A stretch of DNA of 21,060 nt, taken from a bacterium (GTDB lineage: Bacteria > Hydrothermota > UBA3072 > B12-G15). Under the pieces are notes generated by a model. The model was not told the origin of the DNA. It did no database searches and saw nothing but the letters and a program-made list of their open reading frames with translations. Location: positions 1 to 21,060 of the forward strand of contig QNDZ01000007.1 in assembly GCA_003646055.1 (NCBI GenBank). Reading direction: 5' to 3'. The position numbers were made by a program, and so were the translations under genes. Shown here in pieces: positions 14,501 through 21,060 of this stretch; position 1 is the first letter of the stretch; the number at the start of each line of letters is the position of its first letter.

Positions 14501-17213
14501 CAGAAACAGGGCAGGTGTGAGTGGTGGAGGGATGTTCCTGCTTACAGGTAATATTAACATTGATTATTCAAATTTCACCGAAAATATAGCAGAGGAAGGG
14601 GGTGCTTTTGAAGGTGTGGATGGTGGGGGAAAGATTCATATTAATAACTCAATGTTTGTGGATAATGGAAGCCTTGACACTACTGAAACCTATCAGTCTG
14701 GAATTGGTCTGACAACAATGTCGGATGTCCGTATGCATTCTTCCAATGTATATTATAACACATTCCAGGATGACTATGAGTATGCCAACCTGAGTGGAAG
14801 TTTTGTTGATTTTACAAACAACTACTGGAGATTCACTGATGCTGATTCAATTAGGAGACTTTTTTATGGAAATGTATACTTTGAGCCCTACTCCACCTCA
14901 ATGAATTTTGAAATCCCCTCCGAGCCTGACCCCACCCTTATAGGTCAGGGTATCTTTGTTTACAGAGACAGTAATTATACCATTCCTGCTACCCTTTTGA
15001 GAAAGGATAGAACAATCTATGTAAAGATGCTCTGGGATTACAATGATCCACTAATATGGCACACTGCAGTTTTGAGGGTAACAAGTGCAAAAAACCCTGA
15101 AGGTATTGTTATTGCACTTACACAGGATAGCATAGATACTGAAAATACGTATGCCTTCTATGGAAAACTTACTGTGAAGAGAAACCCTGAAGGTGATGAG
15201 AGGTATCAGGACATTAAAAACATCATAGGTGTGAACACGATTGACACAATCAGGATCTGGTGGCCCTTAAACCCACGTGCCCATGCTGAAATTCCCTTTG
15301 ATGGCTCATACTGGTATGTGGATACAACGGGGATTGAAAGGGATTCCATACAGAATACAATTGATTCTGCCTTTGCCTGCCCTGGAATGGATACAATTCT
15401 TTTTGCAGATGGATATTATGACATAAGTTCTGGAGAATTAAATATAAAGGATTCCCTTGTTCTTATAAGTGAACATGGCTGGGATGCATGCACCCTTGAT
15501 ATGAGGGGTGCAGGAAGGATGTTCCATATGGATAGCACCAACTATGTTGTGATGAAAGGATTTACAATAATGGGTGGATACAATCAGACAGAGGACAGTC
15601 TTGGTGGAGCAGGTTATCTATACAAATGCGGGTACACAAGGTTTGATTCATGCAGATTCATTAACAACAAGGTGACAGGCTCCGGAGGCGCCCTTGCCCT
15701 TTACCACTGTGATGATGTTTACATAGAAAACTGTGTGTTTATAGGAGATAGTGCCTTTCTCACAGGAACATATTTTGTTGGTTCAGGGGGTGGGATATAC
15801 GATTATTATTCCGCAGTGAGCATCAGTAATACTGTTTTTGAAGATTGTTATGCTGAGAACTATGGTGGATGTTTATTTACTATTGGTTGGTCATCTGAGA
15901 ACCTGAACAATGTTAAATTTATTGGTAACACTGGAAAATACGGTGGAGGGGTGGCATTTGGATCACGTGACATAAATGTGACAAATTGCAGGTTTGAAGG
16001 ATGTTCTGGTTTTTATGGAGGTGCAATCTATGCGATCAGCCCGGGGGGGAATCATTATATAACCATAGACAGTTGTAGTTTCATAAACAATCATGCTGAC
16101 TCCATTGGTGGTGCCATTTATGCTAAAGACCGTTATTATATTGATATGAGGAACGCTGAAGTAATTGGTAATTCATCCACTCTTGGCGGTGGAATTGCAG
16201 TGTTGAATACAGATGGAGCAAGGGTGAAACTGAAAAACAGTCTATTTTCACTTAATATCTCTGATTCTACAGGTGGTGCATTCTTTAGTGACGGTGGCTT
16301 GATACTGGTTGATTCCTGTTCAATCTGTGAAAATGGAGCATTGAATTCAACGGGAGTAGGCCTCGGGTATGTTACTGGGGATGATACCCTTTTCATAAAC
16401 TGGAGCAATGTTTACTTCAATACATACCAGAGTGATGTTGACTATAAAAATGATGGAACCATCCTTGAGGACCTCACAAATAACTACTGGGCAGAGACAG
16501 ACTCTGTTGAAATTGCAGGGATGATTGAAGGCCCGGCCACTTTTTATCCCTTTGAGACAGGGTATCTTGATTATGCACCTGGTGAACCCCTTTATGTTGA
16601 TTCAATTAAGATACTCCTTGATACCATTCCTGTGGATACACTCTGGAATGAGGATACACTTAAGGTTATAGTCTACGGAATAGATAGAACACCCTCAATG
16701 ATTGAAGTATGCTGTGTTGTTGTAAGAAGTTCTGTTTATCCAGATGGAATTGCCCTTGGTCTTGTTGAAACAGACAGGAACACAGGAATATATGAAGGAC
16801 TGCTTTCTATAGAGCACAGAGAGGACATGTCGGGTATCAGGATAGACGATATAAATCAGACAATTGGTGTTGACTCCCTTGGAGATATTATAACCGTAGT
16901 TACTTTTGCCGGTGATCTGGTTGATACTGTTTACTACAGAGAAGGGGCAACAGGCATAAGAGGCATTCCAGATATTTTTGCATTGACTGTTCCAGGTATT
17001 GGGAAAGGGGATCTCGGTTTTCAGATTCCAGAGAGGAGCCGGGTGAGGATAGAGGTCTTTGATGCGATAGGGAGGCTTGTGAAGATTCCAGTGGACAGGT
17101 ATTTAAACCCTGGTTATTACAGAATACACCTTGAGCTGCCATCTGGATTATACTTTGTGAGGATGAAGGCAGGAGGATTTAAAGATAAACAAAGAATGAT
17201 TTTACTCAAATAA
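11595..17213 (+). CDS. Giant secreted beta-helix (Pmp-like) protein, three modules, T9SS-type tail
   Basis: This is an 1872-aa protein. It has a signal peptide (about 1-17), then three copies of one large module: residues 20-679, 680-1239 and 1240-about 1785. Each opens with WYVDTTG(V/I)E.DS, followed by a right-handed parallel beta-helix rich in GGGIY/GGAI and FxxN motifs as in polymorphic membrane proteins. Each then has the signature SNVY(Y/F)NT(Y/F)Q.D..Y, NNYW..TD or similar, and an Ig-like domain containing P(D/E)GI. The last 80 or so residues (SRVRIEVFDAIGRLVK, then SGLYFVRMKAGG) resemble the T9SS type A C-terminal sorting domain, implying passage across the outer membrane and surface attachment. 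The start is ATG 11595, 5 bases after AAAAGGAGG; ATG 11574 lies before this SD and is rejected. Its role is perhaps adhesion or polysaccharide contact (inference). Confidence 0.9.
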   Translation: MRCFSIFILFSGIILSGNVWYVDTTGVEGDSLQAALDAAAAYPGFDTVIVADGHYYLTSHLNMVDSVILMSENGFEACTLDAEKNDRVIVNTGAIDCEVKGFTIMNGQDVDSSPGGGLYNTGNIIVDSCFFTKNVSTYGGAIAVMSGGRLSLTNSIFQIDSAITVSGNEGKGGAIYAESTSVLEMFNLECRNCYSSNDGAALYIYHQDTSTYLSIRKCGFYDNFTDGDGTVFLIGLNGDSVVLESTYFYRNTTEQGGGLVLCYLNSPVKIKNCEFINNTGTFYGGGINIVEVSDTVLISETVIESCSVSTASGIFGKGGGIYWESGSGGMLIISGGRINNNTAYMGGGGYFAYPDTVKFQDVEITHNNSVSEGGGIYGISSAKLYLTDCVISSNYADLGGGFCFEGTQLSLTDCDIVKNRAGEKGGGIVSNNNGNVYITGSKILENQSDGYGGAIEVGFQAVARVYNSFLAENASLDSVNSGLAYAEPTGECRIYNSNVYYNTYQPDTEYNSKYIGTQYLYNDYWFYTDSSTIAGLFSGDVDFTPYETTTVLDAPGEPLSIDSVRVFTDPGFSSPPVIPIVPCTLYVKLYGEDREPDKREAAFVIAKSDIVPDGIAVLLWETGPGTGIYTGSFSVFDTTGGYDLRTDDINNVLRCKGSYIKVVANVDTTKYYLINDRNLWYVDTTGVEGDSLNNVISLAGSSIGIDTILLDNGTYHLSQFTEGLNLVDSIVLMSINGMEACTLTAVSETYLDTAERVLYGYNLQHVQIKGITIIGGEIKDVPGEPGGGGICFQQVDGVIIDSCRISSGSAQEKGGGVYIYRGPRVRIRNSIIEDNRCFNGLYPTGGGLYVEDVDTLMIEKCVVRNNLSSFGGGMYLGTIDSLYLSSSLIENNKSLKTGGGIQLDDVTGSINGCYIIGDSADLGGGLFLGHSISGRIKTSRIENCFASDSGGGIYCEMLGDFQISGCLITRNRAGVSGGGMFLLTGNINIDYSNFTENIAEEGGAFEGVDGGGKIHINNSMFVDNGSLDTTETYQSGIGLTTMSDVRMHSSNVYYNTFQDDYEYANLSGSFVDFTNNYWRFTDADSIRRLFYGNVYFEPYSTSMNFEIPSEPDPTLIGQGIFVYRDSNYTIPATLLRKDRTIYVKMLWDYNDPLIWHTAVLRVTSAKNPEGIVIALTQDSIDTENTYAFYGKLTVKRNPEGDERYQDIKNIIGVNTIDTIRIWWPLNPRAHAEIPFDGSYWYVDTTGIERDSIQNTIDSAFACPGMDTILFADGYYDISSGELNIKDSLVLISEHGWDACTLDMRGAGRMFHMDSTNYVVMKGFTIMGGYNQTEDSLGGAGYLYKCGYTRFDSCRFINNKVTGSGGALALYHCDDVYIENCVFIGDSAFLTGTYFVGSGGGIYDYYSAVSISNTVFEDCYAENYGGCLFTIGWSSENLNNVKFIGNTGKYGGGVAFGSRDINVTNCRFEGCSGFYGGAIYAISPGGNHYITIDSCSFINNHADSIGGAIYAKDRYYIDMRNAEVIGNSSTLGGGIAVLNTDGARVKLKNSLFSLNISDSTGGAFFSDGGLILVDSCSICENGALNSTGVGLGYVTGDDTLFINWSNVYFNTYQSDVDYKNDGTILEDLTNNYWAETDSVEIAGMIEGPATFYPFETGYLDYAPGEPLYVDSIKILLDTIPVDTLWNEDTLKVIVYGIDRTPSMIEVCCVVVRSSVYPDGIALGLVETDRNTGIYEGLLSIEHREDMSGIRIDDINQTIGVDSLGDIITVVTFAGDLVDTVYYREGATGIRGIPDIFALTVPGIGKGDLGFQIPERSRVRIEVFDAIGRLVKIPVDRYLNPGYYRIHLELPSGLYFVRMKAGGFKDKQRMILLK
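11652..16950 (+). repeat. Three tandem modules within the giant beta-helix gene
   Basis: The modules start at 11652, 13632 and 15312 and span 1980, 1680 and about 1640 bases. The header DNA of modules 1 and 2 is almost identical over about 39 bases (two differences: GTATGT[G/T]GATACCAC[A/G]). The Ig-like ends align at the protein level (DGIAVLLWETGPGTGIYTG, EGIVIALTQDS, DGIALGLVETDRNTGIYEG). The near-identity of the headers suggests fairly recent duplication or gene conversion. Confidence 0.85.
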
Positions 17214-17238
17214 AAACTTGCCTTTTTCGTTCAGGAAT

Positions 17239-17269
17239 AGACCCCCCGGCTCCACCCGGGCCGGGGTCT
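17239..17269 (+). terminator. GC-rich hairpin after the beta-helix gene
   Basis: AGACCCC (17239-17245) pairs with GGGGTCT (17263-17269), with an inner GGC/GCC pair set. It is 25 bases after the stop codon. No strong T-run follows at once (CTTCAAGTATTTGTTTT), so it may be a weak or factor-assisted terminator. The remaining stretch to 17383 shows no gene. Confidence 0.6.
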
Positions 17270-17383
17270 TCAAGTATTTGTTTTAAACCTGGAATCACTT
17301 AAAGTGTAGAAGCAAAACATCCATAGCTCCAGACTTCACCCCATTGCTATACACACGGCCTTTTCTACGTTATACAAAAGCAA

Positions 17384-17413
17384 TTGACAACTCTTTAAAA
17401 ACTGATACAGAAT
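17384..17413 (+). promoter_or_regulatory. Possible promoter ahead of the thioredoxin-fold pseudogene
   Basis: A perfect TTGACA (17384-17389) is followed 18 bases later by CAGAAT (17408-17413, 4 of 6 to consensus). It is probably the old promoter of the decayed gene. The -10 match is modest. Confidence 0.3.
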
Positions 17414-17448
17414 AAGTAGGTAACAAAATATAGGAGATGGTGATATAA

Positions 17449-17789
17449 AACACTCTTCTGGGTTTTAAAGACTTCTTTTCAGCTGATATTTATCCTCCGA
17501 ATGATACCCTAACGAGAACTTCAAGGTTTTATATAACATCCAGGATGCTTATTGGAGAGGTTTTTACCAATGTTGGTTGTGGCCCCTGTGTTGCTTCAGA
17601 TGACACACTGAAGCACATTCTGGAAGACTACCCTTATAGGTTGAGTATTATAAAAATACAGTACCCGTCCTCAGCAGACACCTTTTATCAATTCAATATT
17701 TCCCTGATTCCTGCTGGTATTCCTAAAGGTGTTTATTTTGGTATTCTGTCTCCAATGATGGGTCTGTAGAGAAAAGGCGATGCTCCTAA
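17449..17789 (+). pseudogene. Remnant of a secreted thioredoxin-fold protein (Omp28/thioredoxin-like)
   Basis: An open frame from 17449 lacks a usable start. It reads through RMLIGEVFTNVGCGPC, whose CxxC redox motif (Cys-Gly-Pro-Cys) in a 'xEFTxxxCGPC' setting resembles thioredoxin-like Omp28-type secreted proteins. The closest upstream ATG in frame (17437) is cut off by TAA at 17446. ATG 17545 would start inside the conserved strand just before CGPC. Near 17736 the frame stops making sense and the neighbouring frame reads FWYSVSNDGSVEKRR up to TAA 17787, which suggests an indel. No signal peptide, second half of the fold or C-terminal sorting domain remains. I read it as a broken gene; a short real 74-aa protein from 17545-17769 is the less likely alternative. 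Confidence 0.65.
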
Positions 17790-17808
17790 GGGAAAAAATT
17801 TTAATAAC

Positions 17809-17837
17809 TTGACACGTATGGAGTATTATTATACATT
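17809..17837 (+). promoter_or_regulatory. Sigma70-type promoter of the TrmB-family regulator
   Basis: TTGACA (17809-17814, perfect), a 17-base spacer, then TACATT (17832-17837, 4 of 6). It predicts a start near 17844, giving a leader of about 30 bases to the SD-preceded ATG 17876. Confidence 0.65.
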
Positions 17838-17875
17838 ATAAATCCATGGGCAGAGACAGGATCATGGAGGATAGG

Positions 17876-18724
17876 ATGTTTGATGAATACTATAAACAGA
17901 TGATGGAACTGGGTATGTCTGAGAATGAGGCAAAGATATACATGGCCCTTCTTATGAAAAGAGAATTAACAGCCATGGAGATTCATGAATTCACAGGCAT
18001 TCCCAGAACAAAGGTGTATGAAATAACCAAGAAATTGATACTGAAAGGGATGTGTATAGAGAAGAAGATGGGAAAGAAAAAGATGTATCAGGCAGTTGAC
18101 CCTGAGAGGGCGTTCAATAATTTGATACTTGAGTTTAAAAGTGACCTTGATAAAAGAATAAAACTTGCGAGCAGTATAAGTGAGTCCTTGAGACCGTTGT
18201 TCAGTAAGGGTATGGAGAATGTTGATGTTTCTGATTATATAGAGATTATAACCAATGCCCCATCAATCCATGAGAAGTATGTATGCCTTGTCAAAAACAC
18301 ACAGTTTGAGATGCTTGGTTTTGTCAGACCCCCTTATGCATACAAAGGAAGGGTGAACAGGCTTGATGAACAGGAGGATGCAGAGTTTGAAATACTGAAA
18401 TATGGAGTCACAGTAAGGGTGTTGTATGAATACAAACATGAGGAAGACCTTGAGGCAACCTACACACATATAAAGAAATGTGTTGCTGCAGGTGAAAAAG
18501 CAAGGGTTATTGAGGAACTCCCCATAAAAATGTATGTGTTTGACAGGCGCTATGTTTTAATGGCACTGGACGATGTTAAATCCCCCAATAAGAGTTTAAC
18601 AATGATTGTTATAGAGCATCCTGGTCTTGCTAAGATGGCTGCAATGCTCTTCGATTATCTATGGGACCAGGCAAAGGATTATACCTATCTTAAAAAGGTT
18701 ATTAAGGACAGAAAAAAGAATTAA
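17876..18724 (+). CDS. TrmB-family transcriptional regulator
   Basis: This is a 282-aa protein. Residues about 10-75 form the TrmB winged helix (LGMSENEAKIYMALL, then the recognition-helix region IPRTKVYEITKKLILKGM and wing MGKKKMYQAVDP). A coiled coil (about 78-105) and a 170-residue C-terminal regulatory domain follow. TrmB proteins are DNA-binding regulators of sugar or other metabolism, common in archaea and found in some bacteria. The start is ATG 17876, with GGAGG at 17866-17870. In-frame ATGs at 17846 and 17864 add residues that look unlike the family. The inducer is unknown. Its target may include its own promoter or the T9SS-tailed gene that follows 115 bases downstream on the same strand. 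Confidence 0.85.
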   Translation: MFDEYYKQMMELGMSENEAKIYMALLMKRELTAMEIHEFTGIPRTKVYEITKKLILKGMCIEKKMGKKKMYQAVDPERAFNNLILEFKSDLDKRIKLASSISESLRPLFSKGMENVDVSDYIEIITNAPSIHEKYVCLVKNTQFEMLGFVRPPYAYKGRVNRLDEQEDAEFEILKYGVTVRVLYEYKHEEDLEATYTHIKKCVAAGEKARVIEELPIKMYVFDRRYVLMALDDVKSPNKSLTMIVIEHPGLAKMAAMLFDYLWDQAKDYTYLKKVIKDRKKN

Positions 18725-18784
18725 TCCTTCTTTTTCCTTCTCCTTTACAAAAATTTTTTATATTCTACATTCAGAAATTTCTAT

Positions 18785-18812
18785 TTGACAATGGAAAAAA
18801 TTTTATTAACAT
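18785..18812 (+). promoter_or_regulatory. Sigma70-type promoter of the lamin-tail/GATase-like gene
   Basis: TTGACA (18785-18790, perfect), a 16-base spacer, then TAACAT (18807-18812, 4 of 6). It lies 27 bases before ATG 18840, which has GGAGG at 18831-18835. The downstream gene is therefore likely to have its own promoter. Confidence 0.6.
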
Positions 18813-18839
18813 AAGTGGTCTATCAAAACAGGAGGTTTT

Positions 18840-20636
18840 ATGTTTTTACTTATAATCGCTCTTAATCTCAATGGATACACCCTTAAAGAGTACAATGCCT
18901 ATCACGATTACACCTTCGGTGATGTAAATGTACTGCCTGGTGAGTATGTGATTGTTTCAAGGGATGCTGATAAGGCATCATTTGAGTCCTTCTGGGGTAT
19001 AACACTTGGTTCAAATGTTGTTTTTGTGAATTCACAGGGGGCAATCCCGCAGATAAATGGTGATGAAACCTTCAGCCTTTACAACAACAATGGAGTAATG
19101 ATTGATACAACCCTTTTCACGATGAATTTAGGGGAGTCATGGTATAGGGAATCAACAGGTTCAAACACCTGGTATTCAAGAGCAAGTGGCGAGGCAGACC
19201 CTGGTTCAGGTGCCAGTGGTGGAAATGATGCAGGTCTTGTTATTACAGAGGTTTCTGATGCATCATCATACATCTATGAGTTTATTGAACTCTACTATGA
19301 TGCAGGTGATGCACCCCCGGAATTCAGGGACTGGTCAAGACTGCCATATACCCCTGCTGGAGGGCAGGAATGCATGGTGATGGTCAGGATTGTTGATAAC
19401 AGTGCAGTTTTGGTGGACAGCCTGTTTTACTCCATAGCGTATCAATCATTTGATGGTGTCTGGCACGACAGTGTAAAATCGGACACATTCTTTTACACAA
19501 TTCCTCCAGCAAACGGTGGGGATGTTGTGAGATACTTTGGTTTTGCAATGGATGACAGCAGTAATATTTCTTATTCAGATACCTTCTCATACACAGTGGG
19601 TGATACATCCACATCACAATACAGGATACTTTTTGATTTTACCAAGGAGGAGGACGCAGGTAATGCAGATTGGGTGATTGACCGGGATTGGCCAGACCCC
19701 TATCCACCAGACCCCTCAGTTGAATCAGACTGGCTTGGTGGAATATCTGCTTGGGGATTTGAACTCCACAGTGCTGGATGGGAGGTAAAGACACTTCCTC
19801 CAGAATCTTCCATAACCTATGGAACGTCCTCTCCACTTGACCTCTCAAAATTTGATGTTTTTGTAATACCTGAACCCCAGAATCCCTTCTCCTATTCTGA
19901 AAAACAGGCAATCTTCAATTTTGTGAGGAATGGTGGAGGCCTTTTCATGGTGGCAGACCATAATGCCTCTGATAGAAACAACAATGGATGGGATTCTCCG
20001 AGGGTTTTCAACGACCTTGGAATCCTTGATTCCTTTGGTATGCACCTTGATACAACAGGGGAATCTCCCAACAGTGTTTCAGACACATTCACAATCATTC
20101 CTGATACAAACAACCCAATAATCAAAAACGACTTTGGTGTGGCACGGGGCATTTCCTTCCACCTTGGGGATGTGGCACGTATTGAAAACTCATACAATCC
20201 ATCAGCAACAGGTGTGATACTTTATGGTACGAACCTTGCTGTGGTGGCATCATGTACCTTCGGTAATGGCAGGGTTGTTTTAATAGGTGATTCTTCTCCA
20301 TGTGATGATGGTACTGGAAGTCCAGGCAATACCCTCTATGATGGATGGAATGAGTATGATGATAGGATTGTTTTTCTGAATGCAAGCCTCTGGCTTGCAA
20401 GAGGTGGCACGGGTGTGTATATAAATCAGGATAAAAAGGAAAAAACATGCTTTATAACATCAAGAGCCTTTACATTTGATAACAGTATAAATGGGGTAGT
20501 GGCAGTATACGATGCCACTGGAAGAATAATTTTTGAAAAATCTTCTGTAAGCAAGGGTGACATAGTGTGGTTTTCTTGCTCAGGAATCTATCTGTTGAGA
20601 ATAAATGGGGAGGTCAGGAGGTTGATTGTTTTTTAG
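18840..20636 (+). CDS. T9SS-tailed protein with lamin-tail pieces and GATase-like domain
   Basis: The product is 598 aa. It starts with a short hydrophobic MFLLIIALNLNG that runs straight into lamin-tail-like sequence (LNGYTLKEY, VLPGEYVIVSRD, DETFSLYNNNGVMID; residues 8-110). A second lamin-tail-like opening (GLVITEVSDASSYIYEFIELYY) follows at about 131-152, then an FN3-like part (to about 255). Residues about 262-505 look like a class I glutamine-amidotransferase/ThuA-like fold (FDVFVIPEPQNPFSYSEK, then GGGLFMVADHNASD). The C-terminus (AVYDATGRIIFEKS to SGIYLLRINGEVRRLIVF) resembles a T9SS type A sorting tail. The lamin-tail halves are in the wrong order, suggesting deletion or shuffling. 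The N-terminus is a poor signal peptide (no positive charge), although the tail implies export. Promoter and SD are good. Function unknown. Confidence 0.85.
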   Translation: MFLLIIALNLNGYTLKEYNAYHDYTFGDVNVLPGEYVIVSRDADKASFESFWGITLGSNVVFVNSQGAIPQINGDETFSLYNNNGVMIDTTLFTMNLGESWYRESTGSNTWYSRASGEADPGSGASGGNDAGLVITEVSDASSYIYEFIELYYDAGDAPPEFRDWSRLPYTPAGGQECMVMVRIVDNSAVLVDSLFYSIAYQSFDGVWHDSVKSDTFFYTIPPANGGDVVRYFGFAMDDSSNISYSDTFSYTVGDTSTSQYRILFDFTKEEDAGNADWVIDRDWPDPYPPDPSVESDWLGGISAWGFELHSAGWEVKTLPPESSITYGTSSPLDLSKFDVFVIPEPQNPFSYSEKQAIFNFVRNGGGLFMVADHNASDRNNNGWDSPRVFNDLGILDSFGMHLDTTGESPNSVSDTFTIIPDTNNPIIKNDFGVARGISFHLGDVARIENSYNPSATGVILYGTNLAVVASCTFGNGRVVLIGDSSPCDDGTGSPGNTLYDGWNEYDDRIVFLNASLWLARGGTGVYINQDKKEKTCFITSRAFTFDNSINGVVAVYDATGRIIFEKSSVSKGDIVWFSCSGIYLLRINGEVRRLIVF

Positions 20637-20877
20637 ACGTTGACTTCTCCTTTTTAGGAGACACTTCTCCTGATTTTTTCCCATTCCCATTGGAGGAATT
20701 TTTGTAATCAGTTATATAGAAACCCGAACCCTTGAATATAAAACCCACACTCCCTGAAAAGATTTTTTTTGCAGGAGCACCACATTTCGGACATGTGGCA
20801 CCTTCTCCATCAGCCATACTCCTTAACTCTTCAAAGATATGACCACACTTTGTGCATTTGTATTCGTATATTGGCAT
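20614..20877 (-). CDS. FmdB-family zinc-ribbon protein
   Basis: This 87-aa protein begins MPIYEYKCTKCGHIFEEL, the hallmark of the FmdB/'regulatory protein FmdB' family, with a zinc ribbon from Cys8, Cys11, Cys29 and Cys32. A SGSVGFIFKGSGFYITDY stretch is also typical of the family. The last 25 or so residues are Lys/Ser-rich and disordered. AGGAGGTGA (20889-20881 on the complement) precedes the start. It lies just downstream of groL on the same strand and overlaps the convergent T9SS-tailed gene by 23 bases at its 3' end. The molecular role of the family is poorly defined; metal-linked or ribosome-linked functions have been proposed. Confidence 0.92.
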   Translation of the reverse strand: MPIYEYKCTKCGHIFEELRSMADGEGATCPKCGAPAKKIFSGSVGFIFKGSGFYITDYKNSSNGNGKKSGEVSPKKEKSTSKKQSTS

Positions 20878-20897
20878 CCCTCACCTCCTGGAAAATA

Positions 20898-20916
20898 GGG
20901 GGGCATACTGCCCCCC
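20898..20916 (-). terminator. Hairpin between groL and the FmdB-type gene
   Basis: GGGGGGCA (20898-20905), loop TAC, TGCCCCCC (20909-20916): an 8-bp GC-rich stem starting 9 bases after the groL stop. On the - strand it is followed by TATTTT, so it could terminate or attenuate transcription into the downstream zinc-ribbon gene, whose SD starts 9 bases further on. Confidence 0.65.
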
Positions 20917-20924
20917 CTTAATCC

Positions 20925-21060
20925 TTAATACATGTCATATCCGCCACCACCAGGTGTGGCAGCAGGTGTTTCTTTCTTCTCAGGAATCTCAGCAATGAGT
21001 GCCTCTGTTGTGATAAGCAGGGCAGCAACACTTGCAGCATTCTGGAGTGCACTTCTTGCA
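20925..21060 (-). CDS. groL: Chaperonin GroEL, C-terminal end (partial)
   Basis: The last 44 codons of a gene that continues beyond the window edge. The reading [20 protein letters not shown] is the conserved C-terminal helix of the GroEL equatorial domain. It is followed by AEIPEK and a tail ending PGGGGYDMY, a form of the flexible GGM-type tail that sits inside the chaperonin cavity. GroEL folds proteins in an ATP-dependent cage with GroES. Only the 3' end is visible, so completeness cannot be judged. Confidence 0.97.
   Translation of the reverse strand, partial: ARSALQNAASVAALLITTEALIAEIPEKKETPAATPGGGGYDMY

Noticed and set aside
11652..16950. Repeats in the beta-helix gene as a CRISPR array or mobile element
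   Set aside because: They are long in-frame protein modules with diverged sequence, no regular short spacers and no transposase.
2887..17373. Shared word TTTTCTACGTTA in two intergenic gaps (near 2888 and 17361)
   Set aside because: A 12-base match between two places in 21 kb of AT-rich DNA is expected by chance, and the flanks do not align.

Overview
The window is AT-rich bacterial DNA with heavy AGG/AGA/ATA codon use, strong Shine-Dalgarno (SD) sequences and tightly overlapping genes. Two large exported proteins end in a short beta domain like the type IX secretion (T9SS/'Por') sorting tail. There is also a Pmp-like beta-helix protein, a TrmB-family regulator and a GroEL ending in a [12 protein letters not shown] tail. 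This mix suggests a member of the FCB superphylum or a related candidate phylum, possibly a WOR-3/Stahlbacteria-type thermophile. That placement is inference, because no rRNA is present.

Layout. (1) 1-2883, + strand: the end of an unknown beta-rich protein, an MsbA-like ABC exporter, and an MntA/HepT nucleotidyltransferase-HEPN toxin-antitoxin pair. (2) 3074-9459, + strand: an apparent seven-gene transcription unit with overlapping or nearly touching genes, closed by a clean hairpin terminator at 9486-9503. Its genes are an aldehyde dehydrogenase, a small exported beta-rich protein, a tryptophanase/tyrosine phenol-lyase-family enzyme, a soluble histidine kinase with a cyclic-nucleotide-binding domain, a small DUF5683-like membrane protein, a short RsmG methyltransferase and a LarA-like (DUF2088) protein. 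Two perfect 16-bp parS sites (TGTTTCACGTGAAACA) lie inside this unit, at 6327-6342 and 7785-7800. The second encodes the first residues of RsmG. No parA, parB or mnmG is in the window, but paired parS sites suggest the region is near the replication origin.

(3) 9513-11176, - strand: a four-gene operon with overlapping ends. It encodes an ECF sigma factor, a one-TM putative anti-sigma factor, a membrane-anchored CnrX-like protein and a secreted Met/His-rich Spy/CpxP/ZraP-like protein. It looks like an envelope or metal stress module. (4) 11395-17213, + strand: a 60-aa zinc-ribbon protein followed by an 1872-aa secreted beta-helix protein made of three copies of one large module plus a T9SS-type tail. 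(5) 17214-17808: a hairpin and the decayed remnant of a thioredoxin-fold secreted protein. (6) 17876-20636, + strand: a TrmB-type regulator and a second T9SS-tailed protein with lamin-tail pieces and a glutamine-amidotransferase-like core; each has a good sigma70-type promoter. (7) 20614-21060, - strand: an FmdB-type zinc ribbon and the 3' end of groL.

No tRNA, rRNA, CRISPR array, transposase or phage gene was recognised. The observations most worth following are the parS pair embedded in coding sequence, the lyase and LarA-like enzymes with changed key residues, the ECF/CnrX/Spy-like operon, and the triplicated secreted beta-helix protein.
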